In this document: positions 35,386 to 44,488 of the stretch, piece by piece
Layout of the letters: each line of letters starts with the position of its first letter
Numbering within the stretch: the first letter of the stretch is position 1
Assembly: GCA_963676655.2 (NCBI GenBank)
Contig: CAXXKX010000003.1
Location: 2,108,001 to 2,172,000, forward strand
DNA from: G963676655 sp963676655
GTDB taxonomy: Bacteria; Verrucomicrobiota; Lentisphaeria; Victivallales; Victivallaceae
Length of the DNA stretch: 64,000 nt
Direction: 5' to 3'
Notes under the pieces: generated by a model
The model's input: the letters and a program-made list of their open reading frames with translations, nothing else
Databases searched by the model: none
Told to the model about the DNA's origin: nothing
Position numbers and translations under genes: made by a program

Positions 35386-35952
35386 ATGATTAAAAAACCT
35401 TATGTAATTGAGCGGAAAAGCGTTTCAGGCGGGAACTGGCTTGAACTGGAAAATCTTACTTACAGCGATCATCTTGGACGTTCTCGAATCTGGGAATGCG
35501 CAACCCGGGTAAACTCTCGTGGCGCCGTGATAATGATAGTGCAACTGCGTCCGAGCGGTCGCTTTATTTTAATCAGACAGTATCGGCCGCCTGCCGACAG
35601 CTTTGTCGTTGAGTTTCCCGCCGGTTTGATTGACGACGGCGAACCGCCCGAAAATACCGCAGTTCGGGAATTATATGAGGAAACCGGTTTTAACGGAGTG
35701 GTCGAACGAGTTGTTCCTCCGGCCCTGAATTCACCGGGATTGAGCGGGGAAACCGTGACAACCGTGATGATGTCAGTTGATGAGTCGGCGCAAGAAAACC
35801 GTAACCCGGTTCCTCAATTCGAGGATTCTGAGAATATTGAAACCTTTCTGGTTGAACCTGCTGAATTGTCGAACTTCATTAATGAAGCGAGAGAAAGAGG
35901 AGACCGGATTGATGCCAAAATTATTTCATTTATCTGCGGCATGAGCTTATAA
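35386..35952 (+). CDS. Nudix hydrolase (ADP-ribose pyrophosphatase-like)
   Basis: This 188-residue protein has a complete Nudix box at about residues 79-101: G-x5-E-x7-R-E-L-Y-E-E-T-G-F, with the preceding RQYRPP and VEFPAG typical of ADP-ribose/nucleoside-diphosphate-sugar pyrophosphatases. It hydrolyses an X-linked nucleoside diphosphate, cytoplasmic. An Lrp-type regulator follows after 16 bases and may share the transcript. There is little ribosome-binding sequence before the ATG. Confidence 0.88.
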   Translation: MIKKPYVIERKSVSGGNWLELENLTYSDHLGRSRIWECATRVNSRGAVIMIVQLRPSGRFILIRQYRPPADSFVVEFPAGLIDDGEPPENTAVRELYEETGFNGVVERVVPPALNSPGLSGETVTTVMMSVDESAQENRNPVPQFEDSENIETFLVEPAELSNFINEARERGDRIDAKIISFICGMSL

Positions 35953-35968
35953 ATTCTGGAGAAAGACC

Positions 35969-36424
35969 ATGAAAACCGATTCACTTGACCGGAGAATTAT
36001 CCGCGTTTTAAATGCTGACGGTCGCTGTTCGAGTTTGGAAATCGCTCGGCAGCTGGATGTTTCCGAAGGCACAATTCGCAATCGCATCAAAAAAATGAAT
36101 GATGCCGGATTGCTCCGGGTTTCCGCGCTGCTCGATCCGGAAAAACTCGAAGAAAAAGAACTGGCTCTTCTCGGAATCAGGATATCTTCATCTCGTGATC
36201 TGGTTGAAACGACCAGCGGTATTGCCGATCTGCCGCAAGTTAAGGCTGCTTATATTACCACGGGCCGGTATGATATTATTGTGGAGGTTCTGGTTGAAGT
36301 TAAAACCGGCCTGATCGACTTTATTGCGGAAGAACTGACAAAATTTCCCGGAATTGTCTCAACTGAAAGTTTTATGGCCATGAAGTCCTTTAATAAATGG
36401 GTCATTGACGACTTGACGGATTGA
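35969..36424 (+). CDS. Lrp/AsnC-family transcriptional regulator
   Basis: This 151-residue protein has an N-terminal winged helix-turn-helix (LDRRIIRVLNADGR, EIARQLDVSEGTIRNRIKKM) and a C-terminal RAM/ACT-like domain (about 70-145: ITTGRYDIIVEVLVE). It probably binds an amino acid or related metabolite and forms octamers, as the family does. GGAG precedes the ATG. The target genes are not evident; the neighbouring Nudix gene is the closest candidate. Confidence 0.9.
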   Translation: MKTDSLDRRIIRVLNADGRCSSLEIARQLDVSEGTIRNRIKKMNDAGLLRVSALLDPEKLEEKELALLGIRISSSRDLVETTSGIADLPQVKAAYITTGRYDIIVEVLVEVKTGLIDFIAEELTKFPGIVSTESFMAMKSFNKWVIDDLTD

Positions 36425-36469
36425 ATGTCTATATCATTATATCTTAATAGCAACAGTAATAGGTCATGC

Positions 36470-36600
36470 AAAGCTATTATTTGCACCATGAAGGGCATGA
36501 AGAACATGAAGAAGTATTTAAATTTTCAGCATAAGCTGAAAAATAAAAAAACTTTTTCGTGACTTTTTCGTGACTTTTCGTGGTTAATATTTGCATTTCG
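36470..36600 (+). repeat. Leader-associated interspersed repeat, copy A
   Basis: Order of parts: TTTGCACCATGAAG-type segment, palindrome TTTTCAGCATAAGCTGAAAA (36523-36542), an A-rich stretch, then TTTTTCGTGAC repeats and TTTTCGTGGTTAATATTTGC. It ends about 38 bases before the SGNH hydrolase ATG. It aligns along nearly all its length with the minus-strand copy at 49802-49917, with a more diverged copy at 44103-44190. Confidence 0.8.
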
Positions 36601-36637
36601 CACGCCTCTTAGTAACAGCAAAAACAGGAGAATCACA

Positions 36638-37651
36638 ATGAATTTGGATAAAGTGGAATATTACAATGTTGGAGATCGTGAAAAAATACCCGGTCTGGGT
36701 GAAAACGGACTGGTGCGGGTTCCGCGAGGTGTCAGGAACTGCCTTAATAACCGTGCCCGTTTTGTCGCAATGGACTCGGTCGGTTGTGAAGTTCGTTTCG
36801 TTACCGAAGCCACTAATATTGATATTTACGTCTCCTGCAATAAACCTGAATTTCTGGAAAGAGGAGAAGTAAGGATATTCAAGGGCAACTTCCGCTGTCA
36901 GGTTGTTGAACTTGAGCCCGGCAAAGTGCATAATATCCGGTTGACTCCGCCGCCAAACTTTGCTTCGGCGTCAGAAGAGGCAATTAATGAAGGTGGATTT
37001 GCGTCGAATGTCTGGCGGGTCATCTGTGGTCGCGGCTCTGCTATCGTCCTGCACGATATTGACACTCACGGTTATGAGATTCGTCCTCCGAAACCGGAGG
37101 AAAAACCGGCGCTTGACTGGCTGGCTTATGGATCATCCATTACCAATTCGCACCTTGACGGCTATCCGCATTTTGCCGCCAGAAAATTGCGGGTTCAGGT
37201 CCAGAACAAGGGATTCAGCGGCGCTTGCCAAATTGAAAAGGAACTGGTGGACTATTTTGTCGACGAATGTGATTGGGATTTTGCCACCTGTGAACTGGGG
37301 ATTAATATGCGCGGCGGTTTCACCCCTGATGAATTTGGCGAACGCGCGTCATATCTGATCGACCGTTTTACTGCAACCGGCAGACCGGTTTTGATAATAA
37401 GTTTATTCCCCAATCACAAATCAGCGGACAAAGTAGCTATCCGTGAGGAAATAACTGATTGTGAAGTTGCTTACAATGAAATACTCGAAGAGTTGGTCGC
37501 CAGGAAGAACGCCGCAAATCTGCATTTTATGGCTGGTAGCGACGTTCTGGATGATTTCACCGGGCTTTCCGGCGATCTGCTTCATCCGTGTCCCTACGGT
37601 CACGCCATTATGGGCGCTAATCTGGCGGAAAGACTCAAAAGCATTATTTAA
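36638..37651 (+). CDS. SGNH/GDSL-family hydrolase
   Basis: This 337-residue protein has an N-terminal beta-rich region (1-150) and then the SGNH core. The nucleophile block GSSIT has Ser167, NKGFSGA carries the Gly/Asn blocks, and GDLLHP gives the Asp313-x-x-His316 pair of the catalytic triad. Two-domain SGNH hydrolases of this layout are often carbohydrate esterases that remove acetyl groups from polysaccharides. There is no signal peptide, so it would be intracellular. GGAG precedes the ATG. The interspersed repeat (copy A) forms its leader. Confidence 0.8.
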   Translation: MNLDKVEYYNVGDREKIPGLGENGLVRVPRGVRNCLNNRARFVAMDSVGCEVRFVTEATNIDIYVSCNKPEFLERGEVRIFKGNFRCQVVELEPGKVHNIRLTPPPNFASASEEAINEGGFASNVWRVICGRGSAIVLHDIDTHGYEIRPPKPEEKPALDWLAYGSSITNSHLDGYPHFAARKLRVQVQNKGFSGACQIEKELVDYFVDECDWDFATCELGINMRGGFTPDEFGERASYLIDRFTATGRPVLIISLFPNHKSADKVAIREEITDCEVAYNEILEELVARKNAANLHFMAGSDVLDDFTGLSGDLLHPCPYGHAIMGANLAERLKSII

Positions 37652-37771
37652 ATAATACTAACCCATAAAATATTTATATAGCAGTCTGCTTATGCTTTTT
37701 TTTCAATACTTGATTTTATATATATACATATGGCATTATTGTTTAATGGGTTACATGAGATGCTGATTGAT

Positions 37772-40687
37772 TTATTTGAGTAGGGAAACTAAATGTATGA
37801 GTGCAAAAATCGGTATGAGAATCAACAGGACGGCCAGGATTTCGTTCAATAACGCTTTCCAGGCGGAAAATCCTTGAACCTGGCCGATGCATTTTAATGA
37901 GGTTACTACAGACCACCCCTCGAGAATAATGCCTGTTACAAAAAATAAATAATACAGGGAGAAAAGAAGAATATTATCTTCGTGATTAGGGACCCAGGAA
38001 GTAAACAGTTTATTCCCGAAAAGAACGAGTTGCGGTGGCAATAACAGCATTCCACAGATAGCTGGCAAATATCCCCAGGCAAGAGCGGCCCGTATTTCCT
38101 CCGAGGAAGCTTTCCCGTTCAGCAGCCTACCGGAAATTCTGATGAGCAGCCCATGTAAATAAATTATTAAAATGCCACTGATTGGTCCGCCGATTATACA
38201 TCCAAGCAAAAGCATAATTAATGTGTGCGTCTCACCTAAATTTTTATTGTTCGCTCGTTGCAATGAGTCTGAAATTCCGTTCAATGCGGCCAGTAGCAGA
38301 ACATATTTACACGGATCGCTGTCAATGATCTGTTGAATCGTCGCACGCGGCCTGGTCCAGATTGAAATCCAGGGGTTATGCGGCCATTTGTTTTCAGTGA
38401 AGAGTTTTATATTGTTTTCTGACGTGATTTGTTCATCCGGTTCCGAAGCCTGTTCCGGTGCGAACACCATCAGCCAGGGATGGGCAAAGGCAATTTTCCA
38501 GTCGGCGGCCTTTCCCTGTCCAGTTAACGGGAATTTATATATATTCTCAGCTATTTTGTCCAGTTTGCATCGATAAGTATCCGGAACGTGGATATAAAGG
38601 TCTCCTTGCATATTTTTCGGTCGATTTATCTTACCGGTAAGTTTCAGACTATCTTCGTCCCATTTGACCTCACTGAGCTCGACCCCGCCCTGAGTAAAAT
38701 GAAATGATGTCGCAAGTACCCACGGATGCTTGCGTTCGGGAACAATTGCCGTCAGCAATACATCCTGTCCTGAAAATTCATAACTGAACGCATCATTTGT
38801 TTTACCAAGATAGCGTCGATTCCAAAAATCCCACATAAGATAGGTTTTGTTAGTATCCAGACCATATTTTCCCAGTGAAATATCCAATGTTTCAGGACCG
38901 CCATAATTGAATATCGCAACAAGATCCCGAACGTCCCATGAATTCACCGGCAAGTGCCAGATGCGCGGACAGTCCTCCGGATAAACATGTTCAAAGAGAT
39001 CGAGCGGACGAGCTGCAATTCCGTATGGCGGGCAAATTTGTTTGATCAGCTCCATACTGTCCGGTTCAGCCAAATCAAATCGGTCCCCCAGGAAAAACTG
39101 ACCGCCGGACATCGCCACCAGCGTAGCTCGGAGCCGACACTCCGCCATATCCGCCGGCGGCGCGACGTTCAAGCTGTCCGGATTGAGCAGCAGAAGTTTC
39201 TGATGCATAAAATAGCGGGACGCAATTGTCGTCGCGGCCCGTTTGAAGTAACTTATATCTTCAACTCTGCCTTCAACTTTACGAGCTTGCGTGAAGCCGG
39301 TATTCCCGATATCATTGCAGGCCATACTGGTGGCACCGTATCCGATGCCGAAATGTAGCAGATTTGAACACCAGTAAACATAATCATCATCGTCCATCAT
39401 ATCCATAATGATTGACAGACCGCGCCGGTAAACTTCAACACCTTTGACACTTTTGCGGTCAAAAGGCGTAAAAGCTTTATCCACCCGTCCCATGCGGCCG
39501 CAAAAATCCAGTTTGAAATATTTTACTCCGATAGATTTGAAATGGCCGATTGTGCGATGCAGAAATTTTTCTCCCTCGGGATGGGTCGGGTCCAACTGAT
39601 ACATCCGGCAGAATGGTTCCCAATGCCATTTGTCGCCATCATTAGGATGAAATGCCAATAGCGCTTCCGGATGTTCCCTGGCGAATTGCGAGTCCGCAGC
39701 GATTAAGAAAGGACACAGCCAGACGCCGAGTTTATAGCCTTTATTATCCAGCTCGTGCTTCAAATATTCCAGTCCATGCGGATAATTATCGTTAGTCTCG
39801 AAAAATTCTCCCGGCAGATTATCTTTAAAATAACCCAGGTCAAGTTGAATATACTCGAAGTCGAGCCCGGAAAATTCATCCCGGAGCAAATCCGCCGTGC
39901 GCAGCGTATCGATTTCATTTTGCTCCAACCGGTAGCCGTACCAGGAAAGCCACCCCATCGGAGGACGCTTTGCCCATACCTCAACATTGCGTCTTTCCGC
40001 ACATAATGCTGCCCATTCTTCAAGCCCGTCATACGGATTTTCAAACGAGCCGATCATAACATCTTCGGTTTGAATCTTTTCTCCGGGGGCGAGTTCATAT
40101 CCGGCAAAATTGTTGGACAAGGCAATTTTTTTGACTTCGCCGGTATCAGGTTCAGCTATCAGTAACGGTAAGGCGCAGCAACGCTCCAACGGGACCATGA
40201 ATCCGAAAATCCAGGTTGGATGTTCCTGGCGGTAATAAACCATCATTCCGCCCAGACTGTAGTGGGCTCCGGTTGCCAGATCAGGACAAAACCCTATGCC
40301 CCAGGCTATATCTTCTTCAGCCAGATAATATGTCTGCCATTTTTCCATATATTCCGGACTGGCGGCGTTGACCCGCATGGCCCCGGCAACACCGAACCCG
40401 GAATCCATATAAATAACATCGTCAGGAGAAGTATCAGGAATTCCGGTTCCCTCTAAAATATGGAATGCTCCCAGCGTGACGGTTTGGTCGCTACAGTTTT
40501 CCAACGTTACCCGTAGGATGCTCCAGTTATCCAATTTCTCAGCCTGCCATAACACTTGCAGTTGCGGATAATCATCAACAACGGCCCCGTCCGCGAAATC
40601 AACTTTTCGCCATTGACCGTCAAGAAATATCCTGGAACTGAATTCAAGCTTTTCCCCGTTAAGACCGGATATTATTATCTTATTCAT
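37772..40687 (-). CDS. Alpha-galactosidase-like (GH36/clan GH-D) hydrolase fused to Yip1-like membrane domain
   Basis: The protein has 971 residues in one frame. Residues about 1-230 form the beta-supersandwich. Residues about 240-560 are the TIM barrel with MGWLSWYGY, YIQLDLGYF and KYFKLDFCG, giving Asp394 as likely nucleophile; the acid/base is Asp459 or Asp477. A small beta domain follows (about 580-740). After a Glu-rich linker, residues 770-971 begin NPWISIWTRPRATIQQII, the start of bacterial Yip1-type domains, and hold about five membrane helices. No signal peptide is present, so the catalytic part should face the cytoplasm. This would be a membrane-tethered intracellular glycosidase; the fusion is unusual. 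Confidence 0.8.
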   Translation of the reverse strand: MNKIIISGLNGEKLEFSSRIFLDGQWRKVDFADGAVVDDYPQLQVLWQAEKLDNWSILRVTLENCSDQTVTLGAFHILEGTGIPDTSPDDVIYMDSGFGVAGAMRVNAASPEYMEKWQTYYLAEEDIAWGIGFCPDLATGAHYSLGGMMVYYRQEHPTWIFGFMVPLERCCALPLLIAEPDTGEVKKIALSNNFAGYELAPGEKIQTEDVMIGSFENPYDGLEEWAALCAERRNVEVWAKRPPMGWLSWYGYRLEQNEIDTLRTADLLRDEFSGLDFEYIQLDLGYFKDNLPGEFFETNDNYPHGLEYLKHELDNKGYKLGVWLCPFLIAADSQFAREHPEALLAFHPNDGDKWHWEPFCRMYQLDPTHPEGEKFLHRTIGHFKSIGVKYFKLDFCGRMGRVDKAFTPFDRKSVKGVEVYRRGLSIIMDMMDDDDYVYWCSNLLHFGIGYGATSMACNDIGNTGFTQARKVEGRVEDISYFKRAATTIASRYFMHQKLLLLNPDSLNVAPPADMAECRLRATLVAMSGGQFFLGDRFDLAEPDSMELIKQICPPYGIAARPLDLFEHVYPEDCPRIWHLPVNSWDVRDLVAIFNYGGPETLDISLGKYGLDTNKTYLMWDFWNRRYLGKTNDAFSYEFSGQDVLLTAIVPERKHPWVLATSFHFTQGGVELSEVKWDEDSLKLTGKINRPKNMQGDLYIHVPDTYRCKLDKIAENIYKFPLTGQGKAADWKIAFAHPWLMVFAPEQASEPDEQITSENNIKLFTENKWPHNPWISIWTRPRATIQQIIDSDPCKYVLLLAALNGISDSLQRANNKNLGETHTLIMLLLGCIIGGPISGILIIYLHGLLIRISGRLLNGKASSEEIRAALAWGYLPAICGMLLLPPQLVLFGNKLFTSWVPNHEDNILLFSLYYLFFVTGIILEGWSVVTSLKCIGQVQGFSAWKALLNEILAVLLILIPIFALIHLVSLLK

Positions 40688-41092
40688 TTGGTTTGCCCAA
40701 TTCCTTTTTGAACTTTTTCATGTCTGGAACAACTCCCCCGATAGAAGCAAATAAAATGATAAATGATATTTGGAATATACACCTGTCATATGTAAATGCA
40801 ACCAAAATATAATCCATGAAAGTCATGGGATTCTTCTGTGCCAATTTGTAAACATTGAAAACACTCTGACGTCTGAATAGTCAGACGGTTTGACTTTAAT
40901 TAATTTGTAATAACTTTTCTGTTAAGGTTTTAGTTGATTATCGCTCGTGAGGGATAGACCGTGGTAATGGTAATGAGTCAAGTGATTAATGAAATCTGCA
41001 ATGAATAGATATCTTTAGGATTTAATTCATAAAATTTTGCCGATATTTGGCAAAAGAATAATTAAGAAATATTTAACATAATAATGGATAGA
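40688..41092. other. AT-rich gap
   Basis: No ORF is supported. One hairpin CGTCTGA-ATAG-TCAGACG (40870-40887) has no U-tract on either strand. A weak minus-strand promoter-like pair (TTGCAT, 16 bp, TATATT) lies just before the GH36-like gene. Confidence 0.5.
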
Positions 41093-42037
41093 TTAAGCGG
41101 CCCGTGACGACAAGATCAGTAATGCCACGATAAAGATAATTGCAAGCATAATAAGTTTAGGAACCAGCTTCCCGAAAACTTTTAAATTTTCTTTTGCCCG
41201 GTCCTGTTGCTTTGTGTATAATTGCTGCAAAGTATCGGACAAACGACCGGATTGTTCGCCGGTCTGCCAAAGTGAAATAAAATCTGATGGCGTATCTGAA
41301 GAAAAGCCTTGCGATATCGGATAACCGTCGCGGGCGCTTTGTCCTCCCCCTTTGAGCATGGCTGCAACGACAACATTATTACACAGATCGAGTGATAAAT
41401 CCGCGCAGACCGGCATGGGAATACCTGCATTGTAAAGGGCGTAAAATCCTTGACAGTAACGGACGAACGCCAGGTCTTTCATGGCCGGACCCAGTAGTGG
41501 GATTTTGAGCAGCAAGCGGTCAAGTATAAAACGAAAATGCCCTTCTTTACCGGAATAATGCGCCAGCCAGATAACGACAAGCACAGGCAGGTACATAAAA
41601 ATAAACAAAATAAAGAACACGTTGAACAGGTAATGAAAAATGGATATTTTTCCTAAGATGACCGAAGCTATCGGCAATAAAAATGCGATAATATGAAATT
41701 GCAGAACCGGCTGCGCCAGACCGGAAATAATCATGTTCCAGGTTTGGGTTTTCATCAGATGCAAGTCAGCTATCAGCTTGAATGATTCCGCGAGGTGTCC
41801 GGACATCTCGCCCGATTCAATAATGCAGATATCGGTTCGGGAAAACTTGAGGGTTGAAGCACGCAGAGCCGAGGCCAGAGTCGAACCGTTATTGATATCG
41901 GCAATGATTTGCATCCAGCCTTGCCGGATTTCATTTTTTCCACGTCGGGACGCTACTTCCAACGCCTTTGTGATGCTTAAACCGGCATCCAGCATGGTGG
42001 CGACTTGTCCAAACAGTTCCTGTTGTTTTAAAAACAT
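41093..42037 (-). CDS. Type II secretion GspF/PilC-like inner membrane protein
   Basis: The protein has 314 residues with the T2SSF domain pattern: MLDAGLSITKALEVASRRG, ADINNGSTLASAL, IESGEMSGHLAESF, a membrane pair (about 110-170), then a second copy with FYALYNAGIPMPVCADLSLD, GFSSDTPSDFISLWQTGEQSGRL and a C-terminal helix. It would anchor the assembly platform of a type II secretion or type IV pilus machine, which fits the pseudopilins in this window. No other secretion gene is adjacent. The start has a poor ribosome site. Confidence 0.85.
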   Translation of the reverse strand: MFLKQQELFGQVATMLDAGLSITKALEVASRRGKNEIRQGWMQIIADINNGSTLASALRASTLKFSRTDICIIESGEMSGHLAESFKLIADLHLMKTQTWNMIISGLAQPVLQFHIIAFLLPIASVILGKISIFHYLFNVFFILFIFMYLPVLVVIWLAHYSGKEGHFRFILDRLLLKIPLLGPAMKDLAFVRYCQGFYALYNAGIPMPVCADLSLDLCNNVVVAAMLKGGGQSARDGYPISQGFSSDTPSDFISLWQTGEQSGRLSDTLQQLYTKQQDRAKENLKVFGKLVPKLIMLAIIFIVALLILSSRAA

Positions 42038-42133
42038 CTTGTGTACTTATGAAATAGGATTTTAAGTCTGTTCATTATCGGTTTACTATAAAGTTTCTTA
42101 TATTGATTGCAAGCTTGATAAATATTCGATAGA

Positions 42134-42173
42134 TAAAAAAAGAGTTTGTTTCCTATACAGGAAAACAAACTCT
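42134..42173 (-). terminator. Rho-independent terminator of htpG
   Basis: Read on the minus strand, AGAGTTTGTTTTCC pairs with GGAAACAAACTCT around TGTATA (42173-42141), followed by seven T (42140-42134). Confidence 0.9.
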
Positions 42174-42203
42174 CTTCGCGCTTTTCGTGTTTAATCGAAA
42201 AAC

Positions 42204-44075
42204 TTATTTCTGCATCCCTGCAACCATCAGGTTGGCGATGCGTTTGGCGAAATTCAGCGGGTCGGGAATCGAACCGCCGGAAGTCAACAGTGCCTGATCG
42301 TAAAGCATTTCAGCATACTCTTTTGTTTGATCAGCGTCCGGGGCTTCGTCATAAACTTTCTGGAACGCGCCGATCAACGGATGACCGGCATTGAGTTCCA
42401 GAATCTTTTTCTGGGGCGGAACATCCTGGTTCATCGCTTTCATCAGACGTTCCATGTGCGCGCCCATATCGTTTTCATCGCCGACCAGACAGCAGGCGCT
42501 TTCGGTCAGGCGACTTGAAAAGCGGACTTCCTTTACCCTTTCTTCGAGGGTTTTACCGAGGAACTCGACCAGTGATTTGTGTTGTTCCGCGGCTTCTTTG
42601 ACCTGTTCTTTTGATTCTTCATCCTCCAGTTCGCCTTTTACGGCAGACTTGAGATACTTCTGTTCATATTGCTGCATGGATTGCAGAACCCATTCGTCGA
42701 TAGGATCGGTCATGAACAGGACGTCCCAACCTTTGGACTTGAAGTATTCCAATGCGGGGGAGTTTTCCAGAACGGAGCGGTTTTCCCCGGTCAGGTAATA
42801 AATATGTTCCTGGGATTCCGGCATGGCGGTAACATAATCATTAAGGCCGATCATTTCACCCGGTTTACCGTTCATGGTCTCGTACATTGCCAGATCTTTG
42901 AGTTTATCGCTATTTTCATAGTCAGTGTGGATACCTTCTTTGATCATGGCGCCGAATTCTTTATAGAATGCAATATAGGTTTCGGTTTCATTCTCGCGCA
43001 TTTTCTTCAACTCGGACAGGACTTTACGGGTAATATTTTTCTTGATTTTACCGAGCAGCGGATTTTCCTGGAGAATTTCGCGGGAGACGTTCAACGGCAG
43101 GTCGCTTGAATCAACTACGCCTTTGACGAAACGCATGTAATCGGGAATCAGATGTTCGCATTCATCGGTGATGAAGACGCGTTTGACGTAAAGCTGCAGG
43201 CCTTTTTTCTGCTGATCCGGCATAAAAACATTGAATGCTGATTTTTCCGGCAGATAGAGCAGGGCCTTGAATTCGGTCGTGCCTTCAGCGGCAATATTGA
43301 TGTGGCGCAGCGGTTTGCCCTGAAAATGTGAAAGATGACCGAAAAATTGCTCATGGTCCTCTTCCGTCACTTCAGCCGGGTCACGCAGCCAGATGGCTTT
43401 CTGTGAGTTGACGGTCTGGTCCTCGACAACTTCCTTGTCGTCTTCTTTTTTGGTGACCGGCATAATGATCGGGTATTCGATGTAATCGGAATACTTGCGG
43501 ATTATCTCGCGCAGTTTCCAGGTTTCCAGATAGAGTTCGGCATTGTCCTTGAGATAAACGGTCACTTCCGTGCCCTGTTCTGTTTTGTCGGCAGAGTCAA
43601 GGGTGTAACCGGACTCACCGGTCGAGGTCCATTTGACGGCGGGCTCGTCCGAACCTGCGCGTTTGGTTACCAGTTCGACTTTATCCGCGACCATGAAGCT
43701 GGAGTAAAAACCGACTCCGAACTGGCCGATTAGTTCCGGCAGGTCGGCTGCTTTGCTTTCCTCGATCGCCTGCATAAAGGCTTTGGTGCCGGATTTGGCG
43801 ATGGTGCCGATATTGTTGGCGACTTCTTCTTCGGTCATGCCGATACCGTTATCGGTGACTTTGATGCATTTTGTTTCTTTGTCGATTTCGACCCGGATGG
43901 CCCAGTCGCGGCTCATGGAGTCATCTTTCAGCGACTCGAAACGCGCTTTGTCGATAGCGTCGGCGGCGTTGGCTACCAGTTCGCGCAGGAAGATGTCCTT
44001 GTTCGAGTAAAGTGAGTGGATCACCAGATCCAGCAAATGTTGTACTTCAGTTTTGAACTGACGTTTCTTTGACAT
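42204..44075 (-). CDS. htpG: Molecular chaperone Hsp90
   Basis: This 623-residue protein has the HtpG layout: ATPase domain (LRELVANAADAIDK, VTDNGIGMTEEE, GQFGVGFYSSFMVADKVEL), middle domain (INIAAEGTTEFKALLYLP, GVVDSSDLPLNVSREILQE) and a C-terminal dimerisation domain. All nucleotide-binding motifs look intact. AGAGGAG precedes the ATG and an intrinsic terminator ends the transcript. A diverged copy of the interspersed repeat lies directly upstream in its leader region. Confidence 0.97.
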   Translation of the reverse strand: MSKKRQFKTEVQHLLDLVIHSLYSNKDIFLRELVANAADAIDKARFESLKDDSMSRDWAIRVEIDKETKCIKVTDNGIGMTEEEVANNIGTIAKSGTKAFMQAIEESKAADLPELIGQFGVGFYSSFMVADKVELVTKRAGSDEPAVKWTSTGESGYTLDSADKTEQGTEVTVYLKDNAELYLETWKLREIIRKYSDYIEYPIIMPVTKKEDDKEVVEDQTVNSQKAIWLRDPAEVTEEDHEQFFGHLSHFQGKPLRHINIAAEGTTEFKALLYLPEKSAFNVFMPDQQKKGLQLYVKRVFITDECEHLIPDYMRFVKGVVDSSDLPLNVSREILQENPLLGKIKKNITRKVLSELKKMRENETETYIAFYKEFGAMIKEGIHTDYENSDKLKDLAMYETMNGKPGEMIGLNDYVTAMPESQEHIYYLTGENRSVLENSPALEYFKSKGWDVLFMTDPIDEWVLQSMQQYEQKYLKSAVKGELEDEESKEQVKEAAEQHKSLVEFLGKTLEERVKEVRFSSRLTESACCLVGDENDMGAHMERLMKAMNQDVPPQKKILELNAGHPLIGAFQKVYDEAPDADQTKEYAEMLYDQALLTSGGSIPDPLNFAKRIANLMVAGMQK

Positions 44076-44102
44076 AGTTACTCCTCTTGTTTCTGAACTA
44101 AT

Positions 44103-44190
44103 GCAATTTTAACCACGAACACCACGAAAAAACACGAAAAAAAGAGTTTTTTTATTCTGCTTTGCAGAAAATTCAAACTATTTATTCACG
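44103..44190 (-). repeat. Leader-associated interspersed repeat, copy B (diverged)
   Basis: On the minus strand: GAATTTTCTGC-AAA-GCAGAA hairpin, A-rich stretch, then TTTTTTTCGTG, TTTTTTCGTGG and TTCGTGGTTAAAATTGC. Same order and orientation to the gene as copies A and C; ends about 28 bases before the htpG ATG. Confidence 0.65.
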
Positions 44191-44407
44191 CGTTGTCTTT
44201 CTCTGGCTCAGGCTTTTTACGGGGGTAAATACCCTTGCAGACTGCGCCAATCATGGTGAAAGAGTTCGCATAAGTCTTTTTGTTATTTACTATATAATAA
44301 AAAATAAAAATAAACCCGCCTCAAACAGCGGGTATATAATATAACAAAAAATAATGATTTGTAAATAGTAACAGAGTAAAAATGCAGATTTTTTTCGCAA
44401 CAGGGGG

Positions 44408-44436
44408 TTGACATTAACAGGAGCATGAAGTATAAT
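44408..44436 (+). promoter_or_regulatory. Consensus promoter of the second LacI unit
   Basis: TTGACA (44408-44413), 17 bp, TATAAT (44431-44436): both hexamers perfect. The start near 44443 makes an ATG at 44447 unlikely as the true start codon. Confidence 0.9.
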
Positions 44437-44488
44437 TAAGTCAAATATGATATCACGAGGTATCAAATTGAATAAAAAAGGTAAACCA

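Noticed and set aside
40861..40890. Hairpin CGTCTGA-ATAG-TCAGACG as a terminator
   Set aside because: No U-tract on either strand and no gene end at a suitable distance.
42160..42200. CTTTTCGTGTTTAATCG near the htpG terminator as a fourth copy of the leader repeat
   Set aside because: Only a short match, lacking the palindrome and the rest of the element; at most a remnant.
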